A stretch of 19,345 nt of DNA from Candidatus Pelagibacter sp. (GTDB taxonomy: Bacteria; Pseudomonadota; Alphaproteobacteria; Pelagibacterales; Pelagibacteraceae). This document shows, one piece after another, positions 1 to 7,502 of this stretch. The stretch lies in NCBI GenBank assembly GCA_017880265.1, contig JAFJTK010000104.1:1-19345 (forward strand). The letters are read 5' to 3'. The notes under the pieces are model-generated. The model saw nothing but the letters and a program-made list of their open reading frames with translations, was not told the origin of the DNA and did no database searches. The translations under genes and the position numbers were made by a program. Each line of letters begins with the position of its first letter. Position 1 is the first letter of the stretch.

Positions 1-1480
1 ATTTATTATCAACCATCATGTCATTTTCTAATTCAAATTTTCCATTTGGATTTAATTTTAAAAAAGCTAATTGACCGTAATAAGTTGTGAGGTATTTTGC
101 TGCTTCTTGATACCATTTATTAGACTGTTCTTTATCACCTAATTTCTCAAATGATCTTGCAAGCCAATACGCGCCTCTAGATGTGCTAATAGGGTAACTA
201 ACATTGTTATAAAAATTTTTAAAATGATCTTTAGCTAATAGTGGATCATTTAAAAAGCTTAATGCAATCCAGCCACTCATCCATTCAGCAGCCGCAAAAT
301 CTGATCCTTCAATCATTCCATGGTTGCTTGAAATTTTATAAGCAGTCTCGTATTTTTTTTTATAAATTAGCGCCCTTGAAATTATTTCACGTTCTTTCCA
401 CCATTTTTCAGGCATAACAAGATAATCTTTATCATTTCTAATTTTTAGTAAAATTTCTGCAGAGGAATCTACTCGGCCCTTTTTCCTTCTCCACTTTAAT
501 CTATCATAATTTAATCCAGCATCATTTTTAAATTTTTCTGGTACATTTTTAATTGCTTGGTCTACTCCATAACCTTTGCTTATTAATATCTGTCTTGCCG
601 TGTATAAAAGTTCATAATCTTTAGGTAGGTAGGGTGTTATCCTTTTAAGATCCCAATATTTGCCATTCCAAGCAAGATAATCAGCTCTTTTGATATAATC
701 TTCAGCATTAAGATATTTTTTAAATTTTTTTCTAAAAAATTTTACTTCATTTTTGGATAATTTTGCTGTGATCCACCCTTCTTTAATTAGATTTGTTCCT
801 TTAGCTTTATTTCCAGTTAGAATATAACTTTCACCAAGTATCATTTTTCCATATCCAGTAATAGGTTCATTTTGATCAAACCAATTGATTATTTTTTTTG
901 GTGATATTTGGGATGTCGATAGCTTATGTTCTGCTAGAGATCTTAATTTATCCATTCTTGGATAATTACTGTTTCTCTCTATAAAGACCTTGTAGTCAAA
1001 AAAAGAAGCTTGGTTACCTGGGGTTGATAGATATCTCCACTGAATAAAATTATATATTGATTTATCTTTAGCTTTTTTTGCAATTTTTAGTGATGACGTC
1101 CACCTACTTTTTTGCATTTCAGATATAGCTTTTCTTGCAATATTAAAATCTTTTTTACTATAATATTTTGAGATTTTAATACTTTTGGATTTTGTTAATC
1201 CAGCTATTGATGGTTTCTTTTTTGGTATTTTAAAAGATAATTTCTTATCCTTTTTTATATCTTTAACTTCTACAATCTTTTTTTCTTTAATTTCAATATT
1301 TTCAGTTTTTTTTGGCTTCTTTATCGGTTTTAAAATATTTTTAGATATTTTTTCCTTTATTTCTTTTTCACTAAGAGAAGGTTTTTTAATAGGAACAATT
1401 AAAGGCGTTTCAGCTAAAACATAATTAAAGTTTATTAAGATTGATATCAACAACCCAATAAATAATAATTTTTTAAGCAT
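1..1480 (-). CDS. slt: Soluble lytic murein transglycosylase, Slt70-like (partial, C-terminus beyond window)
   Basis: Reading the minus strand from ATG at 1480, the frame is open to the left edge for 493 codons without a stop. It begins with a clear signal peptide: Lys3-Lys4, a hydrophobic core, and a likely cleavage after VLA at residue 23, so the product is periplasmic. Residues about 24-90 are a Lys/Pro/Glu-rich low-complexity linker. The rest is helical, like the superhelical U/L domains of Slt, ending in an AAKYLTTYYGQLAF stretch typical of the region just before the catalytic domain. The goose-lysozyme-like catalytic domain with its Glu is not in the window, so activity is inferred from the family: cleavage of the MurNAc-GlcNAc bond to form 1,6-anhydroMurNAc. 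It is divergent from dapA with 43 bp between start codons. Another periplasmic helical-repeat protein is possible but less likely. Confidence 0.82.
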   Translation of the reverse strand, partial: MLKKLLFIGLLISILINFNYVLAETPLIVPIKKPSLSEKEIKEKISKNILKPIKKPKKTENIEIKEKKIVEVKDIKKDKKLSFKIPKKKPSIAGLTKSKSIKISKYYSKKDFNIARKAISEMQKSRWTSSLKIAKKAKDKSIYNFIQWRYLSTPGNQASFFDYKVFIERNSNYPRMDKLRSLAEHKLSTSQISPKKIINWFDQNEPITGYGKMILGESYILTGNKAKGTNLIKEGWITAKLSKNEVKFFRKKFKKYLNAEDYIKRADYLAWNGKYWDLKRITPYLPKDYELLYTARQILISKGYGVDQAIKNVPEKFKNDAGLNYDRLKWRRKKGRVDSSAEILLKIRNDKDYLVMPEKWWKEREIISRALIYKKKYETAYKISSNHGMIEGSDFAAAEWMSGWIALSFLNDPLLAKDHFKNFYNNVSYPISTSRGAYWLARSFEKLGDKEQSNKWYQEAAKYLTTYYGQLAFLKLNPNGKFELENDMMVDNK

Positions 1481-1488
1481 AATGTTTT

Positions 1489-1494
1489 AGTATA
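1489..1494 (-). promoter_or_regulatory. Candidate -10 element for slt (TATACT)
   Basis: On the minus strand TATACT lies 8 nt upstream of the slt ATG, matching TATAAT at five of six positions. No convincing -35 is present at the usual spacing. If used, transcription would begin almost at the start codon. No Shine-Dalgarno sequence is visible. This is an inference from motif and position only. Confidence 0.4.
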
Positions 1495-1509
1495 TGAATC
1501 TACAAACTA

Positions 1510-1518
1510 TGTTATAAG
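1510..1518 (+). promoter_or_regulatory. Extended -10 promoter element for dapA (TGTTATAAG)
   Basis: The sequence TG-T-TATAAG fits the extended -10 pattern TGnTATAAT with one mismatch. Its last base is 5 nt before the dapA ATG. Standard initiation 6-8 nt after the hexamer would start the RNA at or within 2 nt of the ATG, so the mRNA is predicted to be leaderless. The same TGTTATAA core at the same distance precedes spoT. Confidence 0.55.
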
Positions 1519-1523
1519 TATTT

Positions 1524-2405
1524 ATGTTCAAAGGATCAAATGTTGCTTTAATTACGCCGTTTAAAGATAATGGCCTAGATGAGGAAGCTTATATAAAATT
1601 AATTCATTTTCATATGGATAATGGTACTAGTGGTTTGGTCCCCGCTGGAACTACTGGAGAGTCCCCGACACTTAGTCATCAAGAACATCAAAGAGTTATT
1701 GATTTATGTATAAAAGAAAGCAATGGACGAATACCTGTAATTGCTGGTACTGGATCTAATTCAACAGATGAAGCAATATCTTTAACTACACATGCTGAAA
1801 AAGCAGGCGCAAACGGTGCTTTAATCGTTACACCATATTACAATAAACCAACTCAAGAAGGTCTATATCAACATTATAAAGCAATAAATGATAAATGTGG
1901 AATTCCAATTATCATTTATAATATCCCAGGAAGATCTGTAATTGATATGTCAGTTGACACAATGGCAAGATTATTTGAATTAAAAAATATTGTTGGTGTT
2001 AAAGATGCAACTGGTGACCTAGATAGAGTTGATCAACAACTTTCTAAAATGGGAAAAGAATTTATTCAATTAACTGGTAATGATGATAATGCATTTGAAT
2101 TTAATAAAAGAGGTGGGGTTGGAACAATTAGTGTAACCGCAAATATTGCTCCTAAATTATGTTCTGATTTCCAAAAACTATCCGTCTCTAATAATTCTAA
2201 CGATATTAATGAAGCAGATAAACTAGATAAGATATTGCAACCAGTTCACAGCGCCATGTTTGTTGAAAGCAATCCAAGTCCAGTTAAGTACGCTGCAAAA
2301 TTAATGAATTTATGTGATGATGCAGTTAGGTTACCTTTAGTAAAAACATCTGAAAACGCAAAACCTATAATTAAAAAAGCTTTAGAGTTAGCAAAATTGA
2401 TTTAA
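1524..2405 (+). CDS. dapA: 4-hydroxy-tetrahydrodipicolinate synthase
   Basis: DapA condenses pyruvate with aspartate semialdehyde, the first committed step of the diaminopimelate/lysine pathway in the cytoplasm. The 293-residue product has the normal family length and a class I aldolase TIM barrel. Visible hallmarks are the [10 protein letters not shown] loop (residues 41-50) with the Thr pair, Tyr132 and Arg137 in IIYNIPGR, and the Schiff-base Lys160 in VGVKDATGD. These match E. coli Tyr133, Arg138 and Lys161. The start is secure because [13 protein letters not shown] is the usual N-terminus. There is no Shine-Dalgarno sequence; an extended -10 lies 5 nt upstream. The stop codon overlaps the smpB ATG by 1 nt (TAATG). 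It is divergent from a peptidoglycan-cleaving enzyme, which fits its role in supplying diaminopimelate. Confidence 0.97.
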   Translation: MFKGSNVALITPFKDNGLDEEAYIKLIHFHMDNGTSGLVPAGTTGESPTLSHQEHQRVIDLCIKESNGRIPVIAGTGSNSTDEAISLTTHAEKAGANGALIVTPYYNKPTQEGLYQHYKAINDKCGIPIIIYNIPGRSVIDMSVDTMARLFELKNIVGVKDATGDLDRVDQQLSKMGKEFIQLTGNDDNAFEFNKRGGVGTISVTANIAPKLCSDFQKLSVSNNSNDINEADKLDKILQPVHSAMFVESNPSPVKYAAKLMNLCDDAVRLPLVKTSENAKPIIKKALELAKLI

Positions 2406-2875
2406 TGAACAAAAAAACCAATCCTGGTTTGAAGATTATTTGTTTAAATAGAAAAGCAAGTTTTAATTATTTTTTTGAAGATCTCTTAGAGGCTGGTATT
2501 GTTCTCAAAGGGTCTGAAATTAAATCTATTAGAGATGGAAAGATAAATATAGCCGACTCTTATGCTGTTGAAAAAAATGGTGAATTAATTTTGATTAATT
2601 CTCACATATCTGCCTATAAACAGGCAAGTTATTCTAATCACAATCCAACTGATGAAAGAAAACTTTTATTAAATAAAAAAGAAATCAATAAATTGATAGG
2701 AAAAATGCAAAGAGATGGATTTACTATTGTCCCTACCAAAATGTATTTTAAAAAAGGGAAGGCAAAAGTTGAGTTAGCAGTTGCAAAAGGTAAAAAGCAA
2801 TTCGATAAAAGAGCTACTAAAAAAAATAGAGATTGGAATCGTGACAAGGCAAGATACATTAGAAAATCAAGCTAG
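2405..2875 (+). CDS. smpB: SsrA-binding protein SmpB
   Basis: SmpB binds tmRNA (SsrA) and brings it to stalled ribosomes during trans-translation. The 156-residue length is standard. The N-terminal half shows the OB-fold pattern [20 protein letters not shown] followed by [20 protein letters not shown], both typical of the family. The C-terminal part contains [20 protein letters not shown], then the basic tail [15 protein letters not shown], which in the family folds in the mRNA channel. The start overlaps the dapA stop by 1 nt, so translation is probably coupled. Its last 35 nt overlap the proposed folK start. No tmRNA gene is seen in this window. Confidence 0.97.
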   Translation: MNKKTNPGLKIICLNRKASFNYFFEDLLEAGIVLKGSEIKSIRDGKINIADSYAVEKNGELILINSHISAYKQASYSNHNPTDERKLLLNKKEINKLIGKMQRDGFTIVPTKMYFKKGKAKVELAVAKGKKQFDKRATKKNRDWNRDKARYIRKSS

Positions 2876-3353
2876 AAATATTTTTCTAGCTATAGGGTCA
2901 AATTTAGGAAATAGGATAGCTAATATTGAAAAAGCTAAATCGTTATTATTACAAAATAATATTTATTTTATTTCTGTATCCAATTATTATGAGACTCCAT
3001 CTTGGCCAGATCCAAATAAACCAAAATTTTTGAATATCGTTCTGAAGGTTTTTTGTAAACTTAAACCTTTGGAATTACTAAATTTATGCAAGATTATAGA
3101 AGCTAAATTAGGTAGAAAAAAAACTTATAAAAATTCTCCTAGAACTTGCGATATAGATATAATTGATTTTGATGGAATAGTTTTAAAAGGTAAATTAAAT
3201 CTACCTCATTCTAGGATGCATGAAAGAAATTTCGTTTTATTTCCTCTATTTGATCTTGAAAAGGATTGGGTTCATCCAGTTAAAAAAACCAATATAAAAA
3301 AGCTAATTTTTTCACTCCCAAATAAAGATATTAGATCTATTAATCAAATTTGA
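2841..3353 (+). CDS. folK: 2-amino-4-hydroxy-6-hydroxymethyldihydropteridine pyrophosphokinase (HPPK)
   Basis: FolK transfers pyrophosphate from ATP to 6-hydroxymethyl-dihydropterin in folate synthesis. With a GTG start at 2841 the product is 170 residues, the normal size. Motifs in order are [11 protein letters not shown] (about 15-25), [17 protein letters not shown] (about 49-65), the magnesium-binding [12 protein letters not shown] with Asp104 and Asp106, and [19 protein letters not shown] near 121-139. GTG at 2841 was chosen because it sits 14 residues before the conserved core. An upstream TTG at 2781 would add 20 residues of out-of-frame smpB sequence, and no ATG lies between. The gene therefore overlaps smpB by 35 nt. 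No strong Shine-Dalgarno sequence was seen, so the exact start is uncertain although the function is clear. Confidence 0.9.
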   Translation: MTRQDTLENQARNIFLAIGSNLGNRIANIEKAKSLLLQNNIYFISVSNYYETPSWPDPNKPKFLNIVLKVFCKLKPLELLNLCKIIEAKLGRKKTYKNSPRTCDIDIIDFDGIVLKGKLNLPHSRMHERNFVLFPLFDLEKDWVHPVKKTNIKKLIFSLPNKDIRSINQI

Positions 3354-3358
3354 ATTAA

Positions 3359-3367
3359 TGTTATAAT
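3359..3367 (+). promoter_or_regulatory. Extended -10 promoter element for spoT (TGTTATAAT)
   Basis: In the 19-nt gap between folK and spoT, TG-T-TATAAT is a perfect extended -10 consensus. Its last base is 5 nt before the spoT ATG, so the predicted start of transcription falls at the start codon. The upstream -35 region is weak, as is common for extended -10 promoters. It marks a likely internal transcription start that lets spoT and the genes after it be expressed separately from dapA-smpB-folK. Confidence 0.6.
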
Positions 3368-3372
3368 AAGAA

Positions 3373-5118
3373 ATGCTTAATTCGAATGATTTAATAAATA
3401 AAGTAAAGGTTTATAATAAATTTTTAAATCCTGAAAGATTAGACAAAGCTTTTAATTTTGCTGTTAAAGCCCATCAAAATCAAAAAAGAGCTTCAGGTGA
3501 CCCTTACTCAGTCCATCCAATCGAGGTAGCGAATATTTTAACTGAGTTAAAATTAGATAGCGCAACAATTACTACTGGCTTACTTCATGACACAATAGAA
3601 GATACTTTTGCAACCTATGAAACCATAAAAAATGAATTTGGTGATGAAGTCGCCGATTTAGTTAATGGAGTTACAAAAATCTCTGTTTTTGAGAATACCG
3701 CAGGTTCTAATTCTAAAGTAGAAAATTTTAGAAAATTAATATTAGCAACTTCAAAGGATATAAGAGTTTTGTTAGTTAAAATTGCTGATCGTCTTCACAA
3801 TATGAGAACAATTAAGGCAATTCCTAAAATTGAGAAGAGACAAAGAATAGCCCAAGAAACTATGGAGATTTATGCTCCCTTAGCTGATAGAATGGGAATG
3901 CATAGAATAAGAGATGAATTAGAAGATCTTTCTTTTGAAATTTTAAACAATGATGCAAGAGAGTTAATAAAAAAGAAATTAGATGAAATTAAATCAGATA
4001 AGAAAGATTTATTCGAGTCTCTTTCATTTGAATTAAGTGAAATATTAAATGACAATCATATTAATGCTGAAATACATGGACGTGAAAAAACACCTTTTTC
4101 TATTTGGCGTAAAGTACAAAAAAAAAGAATTTCATTAGAGCAAATTACAGATATTATTGGATTTAGAATTACTCTATCTACTGTTGATGAGTGTTATAAA
4201 ACTTTGGGTATATTTCATAAAAGATGGAATTGTATACCGGGTAAATTCAAAGATTATATATCATCACCAAAAATAAATGGTTATAAATCACTTCATACGT
4301 CTGTAATTGGATCTAATAAAAAACCAATTGAAATACAAATAAGAACACATGAAATGCATGAATTTGCTGAAAGAGGGGTAGCTTCTCATTGGAAATATAA
4401 GTCTTCAGAAAAATTTAACTCTTTAAGCTGGAAAGAATATGACTGGCTAAAAGATCTTGTTGAAATTATTGAAAAAAATGAAAATCCAGAACACTCTTAT
4501 GAATATACTAAACTTCAAATGTTCCAAGAAAATGTCTTTTGTTTTACTCCTAAGGGATCAGTTATTAAATTACCAAAAGATGCAACCCCAATAGATTTTG
4601 CCTATGCCGTTCATACAAAAATAGGAAACACAGCTATCGGATGCGAAATTAATGGAAATAAATCTGAACTACAAGAAGTATTGAGAAATGGAGACAGAGT
4701 AAATATAATTACGTCTAAAAATCAATCACCCTCACTTCATTGGATACCAACTACTAAAACAGGAAAAGCAAGAGCTGCAATTAGAAGATATTGGCATGAT
4801 AAAGGAGAGCAAAAAGAAGAAAAGGCAAAGAAATATAATACCACTTTATGGATTTCATTACCCGATCAACCAGGTCAATTAGGTGATATAAGCTCATTGA
4901 TAGGTAGCCATAAACTTAATATTTCAAATGTTGAAATGGCCGGTAAAAATACAAAGTATATTAATTTTAAATTTAGATTAATCATTACTAACCTTAAAAA
5001 CTTTACAAATTTTATTGCAGAGCTTAAGCAAAAGAGTATAAAATTTAAGATAATCAGACACGAAGATAAAAGAAATGCTTTCACTCAAAAAATCCTTAGA
5101 TATTTTAAAAAAGACTGA
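3373..5118 (+). CDS. spoT: Bifunctional (p)ppGpp synthetase/hydrolase, RelA/SpoT homolog lacking the helical/zinc-finger region
   Basis: This RSH protein makes and degrades the alarmone (p)ppGpp. The HD hydrolase domain has His48, His72-Asp73, Glu76-Asp77 (HDTIED) and Asp139 (ADRLHNMRT), so the hydrolase should be active. The synthetase domain has PFSIWRKVQKK (241-251), Asp260, the SPKINGYKSLHT loop (298-309) and Glu320 in EIQIRT. A TGS domain spans about 388-447 and an ACT domain about 491-563. Only some 40 residues separate TGS from ACT; typical long RSH proteins of 700-750 residues carry a helical and Cys-rich zinc-finger/coiled-coil segment there. No such Cys cluster is present, which explains the 581-residue length. 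The start ATG lies 5 nt after an extended -10. The last 44 nt overlap pyrE in another frame. The gene could equally be named rsh or rel. Confidence 0.93.
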   Translation: MLNSNDLINKVKVYNKFLNPERLDKAFNFAVKAHQNQKRASGDPYSVHPIEVANILTELKLDSATITTGLLHDTIEDTFATYETIKNEFGDEVADLVNGVTKISVFENTAGSNSKVENFRKLILATSKDIRVLLVKIADRLHNMRTIKAIPKIEKRQRIAQETMEIYAPLADRMGMHRIRDELEDLSFEILNNDARELIKKKLDEIKSDKKDLFESLSFELSEILNDNHINAEIHGREKTPFSIWRKVQKKRISLEQITDIIGFRITLSTVDECYKTLGIFHKRWNCIPGKFKDYISSPKINGYKSLHTSVIGSNKKPIEIQIRTHEMHEFAERGVASHWKYKSSEKFNSLSWKEYDWLKDLVEIIEKNENPEHSYEYTKLQMFQENVFCFTPKGSVIKLPKDATPIDFAYAVHTKIGNTAIGCEINGNKSELQEVLRNGDRVNIITSKNQSPSLHWIPTTKTGKARAAIRRYWHDKGEQKEEKAKKYNTTLWISLPDQPGQLGDISSLIGSHKLNISNVEMAGKNTKYINFKFRLIITNLKNFTNFIAELKQKSIKFKIIRHEDKRNAFTQKILRYFKKD

Positions 5119-5662
5119 TGCTCTTTTAGAGGGTCATTTCGTACTATCTTCTGGTTTACATTCATCTAAATACATTCAATGTGCTAAACTTTTAAGTTTC
5201 CCACATTTAGCAGAAAGTATATGCAAATCCCTTGCAAAAAAAATTAAAAAAAAATACAAAAATATTGATTTAATTTTAGCACCAGCAATGGGTGGTATAG
5301 TTATTGGTTATGAAATTGGTAAACTTTTAAAAAAAGAAACAATATTTTGTGAACGGGTAAATGGAAAATTTAAATTAAGAAGGGGGTTTAATATTAAAAA
5401 AGGTTCAAAAGTTCTAATTATTGAGGATGTAATAACTACAGGTAAGTCAAGTTTAGAATGTGTTAAGTTAATAAAAAAAGCAAATGCTAAACTTTTAGGC
5501 TTTGCATCTATAATAGATAGATCAACTAAAAAATCACTTAAAATTAAAACTGGAATTACATCACATTTAAAAATTAACGTTCCAACCTTTAAAGCAAAAC
5601 AATTGCCTCAAGATTTAAAATCAATACCTATAACTACCCCTGGAAGTAGATTTATTAAGTGA
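5075..5662 (+). CDS. pyrE: Orotate phosphoribosyltransferase
   Basis: PyrE joins orotate to PRPP to give orotidine monophosphate in de novo pyrimidine synthesis. The 195-residue product starts with MLSLKKSLDILKKTDALLEG, then GHFVLSSGLHSSKYIQCA (20-37), which is the alphaproteobacterial N-terminal pattern, so ATG 5075 is well supported even though it lies 44 nt inside the spoT 3' end. Other motifs are APAMGGIVIGYEIGK (69-83), the flexible-loop CERVNGKFKLRRGF (92-105), and the PRPP-binding VLIIEDVITTGKS (113-125) with the acidic pair. The stop overlaps the pdxJ GTG by 4 nt (GTGA). Confidence 0.96.
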   Translation: MLSLKKSLDILKKTDALLEGHFVLSSGLHSSKYIQCAKLLSFPHLAESICKSLAKKIKKKYKNIDLILAPAMGGIVIGYEIGKLLKKETIFCERVNGKFKLRRGFNIKKGSKVLIIEDVITTGKSSLECVKLIKKANAKLLGFASIIDRSTKKSLKIKTGITSHLKINVPTFKAKQLPQDLKSIPITTPGSRFIK

Positions 5663-6378
5663 AAAGATTAGGGGTAAATATTGATCATGTGGCTACCGTA
5701 AGGAATGCTAGAGGTGAAAGACATCCAGATCCATATTATGCAGCACTACAAGTTGTAAAGATGGGTGCCGACTCAGTTACTATTCATTTAAGAGAAGATA
5801 GAAGACATATAAACGACTTAGATGCTAAAAAAATTTGTAAAGCAAAAAAAGTTTTAGTTAATCTTGAAATTTCAATGAATGATAAAATTGTTGATAATGC
5901 TCTTAAGATAAAACCGAATTATGTTTGTCTCGTGCCAGAAAATCGAAAAGAAATAACAACAGAAGGTGGTTTAAATCTAGTTAAACATAAAAAAAAACTA
6001 AAATATATTATTGAAAAATTTAAAAGAAAAAAAATACGTACTAGTTTATTCATAAATCCTTCGATTAAGGATATAGTATTGTCAAAAGAACTTAATGTTG
6101 ATTGTGTTGAAATTCACACAGGTAAGATCTCGAATATTGTTAAGGCAAAAAAGAAATATGCTAATGAATTAAATAGAATTAAAAAATGTTCTATTTTAGC
6201 AAATAAACTTAATATAGAGGTCCATGCGGGTCACGGACTTGATTACAAAACTACAAAAATATTAAGCAAAATTAAAGAGATTGAAGAATTCAATATTGGA
6301 CACTTTATAATTGGAGAGTCTATATTTTTTGGTCTTTCAAGTGTAATCAAAAAATTTAAAAGAATAATTAATAATTAA
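5659..6378 (+). CDS. pdxJ: Pyridoxine 5'-phosphate synthase
   Basis: PdxJ condenses 1-deoxy-xylulose 5-phosphate with 3-amino-2-oxopropyl phosphate to form pyridoxine 5'-phosphate, the last ring-forming step of DXP-dependent vitamin B6 synthesis. The 239-residue protein starts at GTG, overlapping the pyrE stop by 4 nt; the opening KRLGVNIDHVATVRNARGER is the exact family N-terminus, so the start is secure. Active-site residues visible by position are His43 in TIHLRED, Glu70 in LVNLEIS, Glu151 in EIHTGK, and His192 in HAGHGLDY, matching the known E. coli catalytic set. It is followed 3 nt later by acpS, the usual proteobacterial pairing. Confidence 0.97.
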   Translation: MKRLGVNIDHVATVRNARGERHPDPYYAALQVVKMGADSVTIHLREDRRHINDLDAKKICKAKKVLVNLEISMNDKIVDNALKIKPNYVCLVPENRKEITTEGGLNLVKHKKKLKYIIEKFKRKKIRTSLFINPSIKDIVLSKELNVDCVEIHTGKISNIVKAKKKYANELNRIKKCSILANKLNIEVHAGHGLDYKTTKILSKIKEIEEFNIGHFIIGESIFFGLSSVIKKFKRIINN

Positions 6379-6381
6379 ATT

Positions 6382-6768
6382 ATGAAAATTTTAGGTATTG
6401 GTGTTGATATTATCCAAAATAAAAGAATTAAGGATTCAATCAAAAATCATAAGTTTAAAGATCGAATTTACAGTACTAATGAACTTAAATTATCTAGTTA
6501 TGCAAAAAATAAAATTGGATATTTCTCAAAAAGATTTGCTGCAAAAGAAGCTTTTGCTAAAGCCCTTGGGACAGGGTTTAGAGACAATTTAAATTTTAAA
6601 GATATAGAGATAATGAATGATAAATTAGGTAAACCTTATTATGCTAAAACAAAAAAAATAACGCAAATAATAAAAAAAGAATTTAAAGTTAAAAATTTTA
6701 ATTGTTTCTTATCGATTTCAGATGAAAAAGAATATTCAACAGCTTTTGCAATAATTGAGAAATCATGA
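6382..6768 (+). CDS. acpS: Holo-[acyl-carrier-protein] synthase
   Basis: AcpS moves the 4'-phosphopantetheine arm of coenzyme A onto apo-acyl carrier protein and so activates fatty acid synthesis. The 128-residue product has normal length. Magnesium-binding Asp9 lies in ILGIGVDII, and the second motif KRFAAKEAFAKALGTG places Glu56 at the catalytic position. It starts 3 nt after pdxJ and its TGA overlaps the lepB ATG by 4 nt (ATGA), so the three genes are probably one translationally coupled unit. A 64-residue open frame inside it is a shadow. Confidence 0.96.
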   Translation: MKILGIGVDIIQNKRIKDSIKNHKFKDRIYSTNELKLSSYAKNKIGYFSKRFAAKEAFAKALGTGFRDNLNFKDIEIMNDKLGKPYYAKTKKITQIIKKEFKVKNFNCFLSISDEKEYSTAFAIIEKS

Positions 6769-7502
6769 AGTTAGACAAAGGTTTTTTTTCTGAAAATATA
6801 AAAACTCTTTTTTATGCGTTAGTAATTGCCATAGTTATTAGATCTTTATTTATTCAACCATTTTATATTCCCTCATCATCAATGGAACCCACGTTGCTTG
6901 TAGGTGACAGGCTTTTTGTAACGAAGTATTCATATGGTTACAGCAAACATTCTTTTCCATTTAGCCCTCCAATTTTAAATAAAAGGGTTTTTTTTAATTC
7001 ACCAGAAAGAGGAGATGTAATAGTTTTTAAAACACCAGCTGACAATAGAACGGATTATATAAAGAGACTAGTGGGACTTCCTGGTGACAAGATTCAGTTT
7101 ATTGATGCAAACTTATACTTAAATAATAGTGAGATTTTAAAATCCAAAATTAAAAATAAAACAGAGATTAATTGCGGCAATAGAATTATAGATGTTTATA
7201 GATTTGAAGAAAAATTACCTAATGGTAAAAAATTTCATACAGTTTATTTAAAAAACTATACTTATCAAAATTCTGATGTATTTGAAGTACCTCAAGATCA
7301 CTATTTTTTTCTAGGGGATAACCGAGATTGTTCTAAGGATAGTCGATTTTTATCAAGTGTTGGTTATGTTCATAAAGACAATTTAGTTGGTAAAGCACAA
7401 TTTATTTTTTTTTCCTCTGACAGAAAAGTAGGTAGTATTTTTACATTTTGGAAATGGCATAAATCAATTAGATTTAATAGAACTTTTGATCGAATTAATT
7501 AA
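6765..7502 (+). CDS. lepB: Signal peptidase I
   Basis: LepB removes signal peptides from exported proteins at the periplasmic face of the inner membrane. The 245-residue form has one N-terminal membrane segment (about residues 14-31), in contrast to the two of E. coli. The nucleophile is Ser39 in IPSSSMEPTL and the general base is Lys100 in DYIKRLVGLPGD. The C-terminal conserved box FFLGDNRDCSKDSR lies near residue 183. It should process the signal peptide of the transglycosylase at the left of the window. The ATG overlaps the acpS stop (ATGA), and its own TAA shares 1 nt with the rnc ATG. Confidence 0.96.
   Translation: MKLDKGFFSENIKTLFYALVIAIVIRSLFIQPFYIPSSSMEPTLLVGDRLFVTKYSYGYSKHSFPFSPPILNKRVFFNSPERGDVIVFKTPADNRTDYIKRLVGLPGDKIQFIDANLYLNNSEILKSKIKNKTEINCGNRIIDVYRFEEKLPNGKKFHTVYLKNYTYQNSDVFEVPQDHYFFLGDNRDCSKDSRFLSSVGYVHKDNLVGKAQFIFFSSDRKVGSIFTFWKWHKSIRFNRTFDRIN

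Noticed and set aside
1185..1424. 79-residue plus-strand open frame rich in Phe/Ile/Ser
   Set aside because: It is the antisense shadow of the Lys-rich linker of the minus-strand transglycosylase; AAA codons read as TTT. It has no start context of its own and no family resemblance.
2638..2859. Minus-strand open frame inside smpB
   Set aside because: It lies fully within a well-supported gene and its hydrophobic translation is the expected antisense of Lys-rich SmpB.
5116..5118. Frameshift at the end of spoT, suspected from the early stop and overlap with pyrE
   Set aside because: The ACT domain is complete before the stop, and PyrE begins with its normal N-terminus in the other frame, so both ends look genuine.
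6398..6592. 64-residue plus-strand open frame inside acpS
   Set aside because: Shadow frame; the AcpS frame has both catalytic motifs and proper neighbour junctions.
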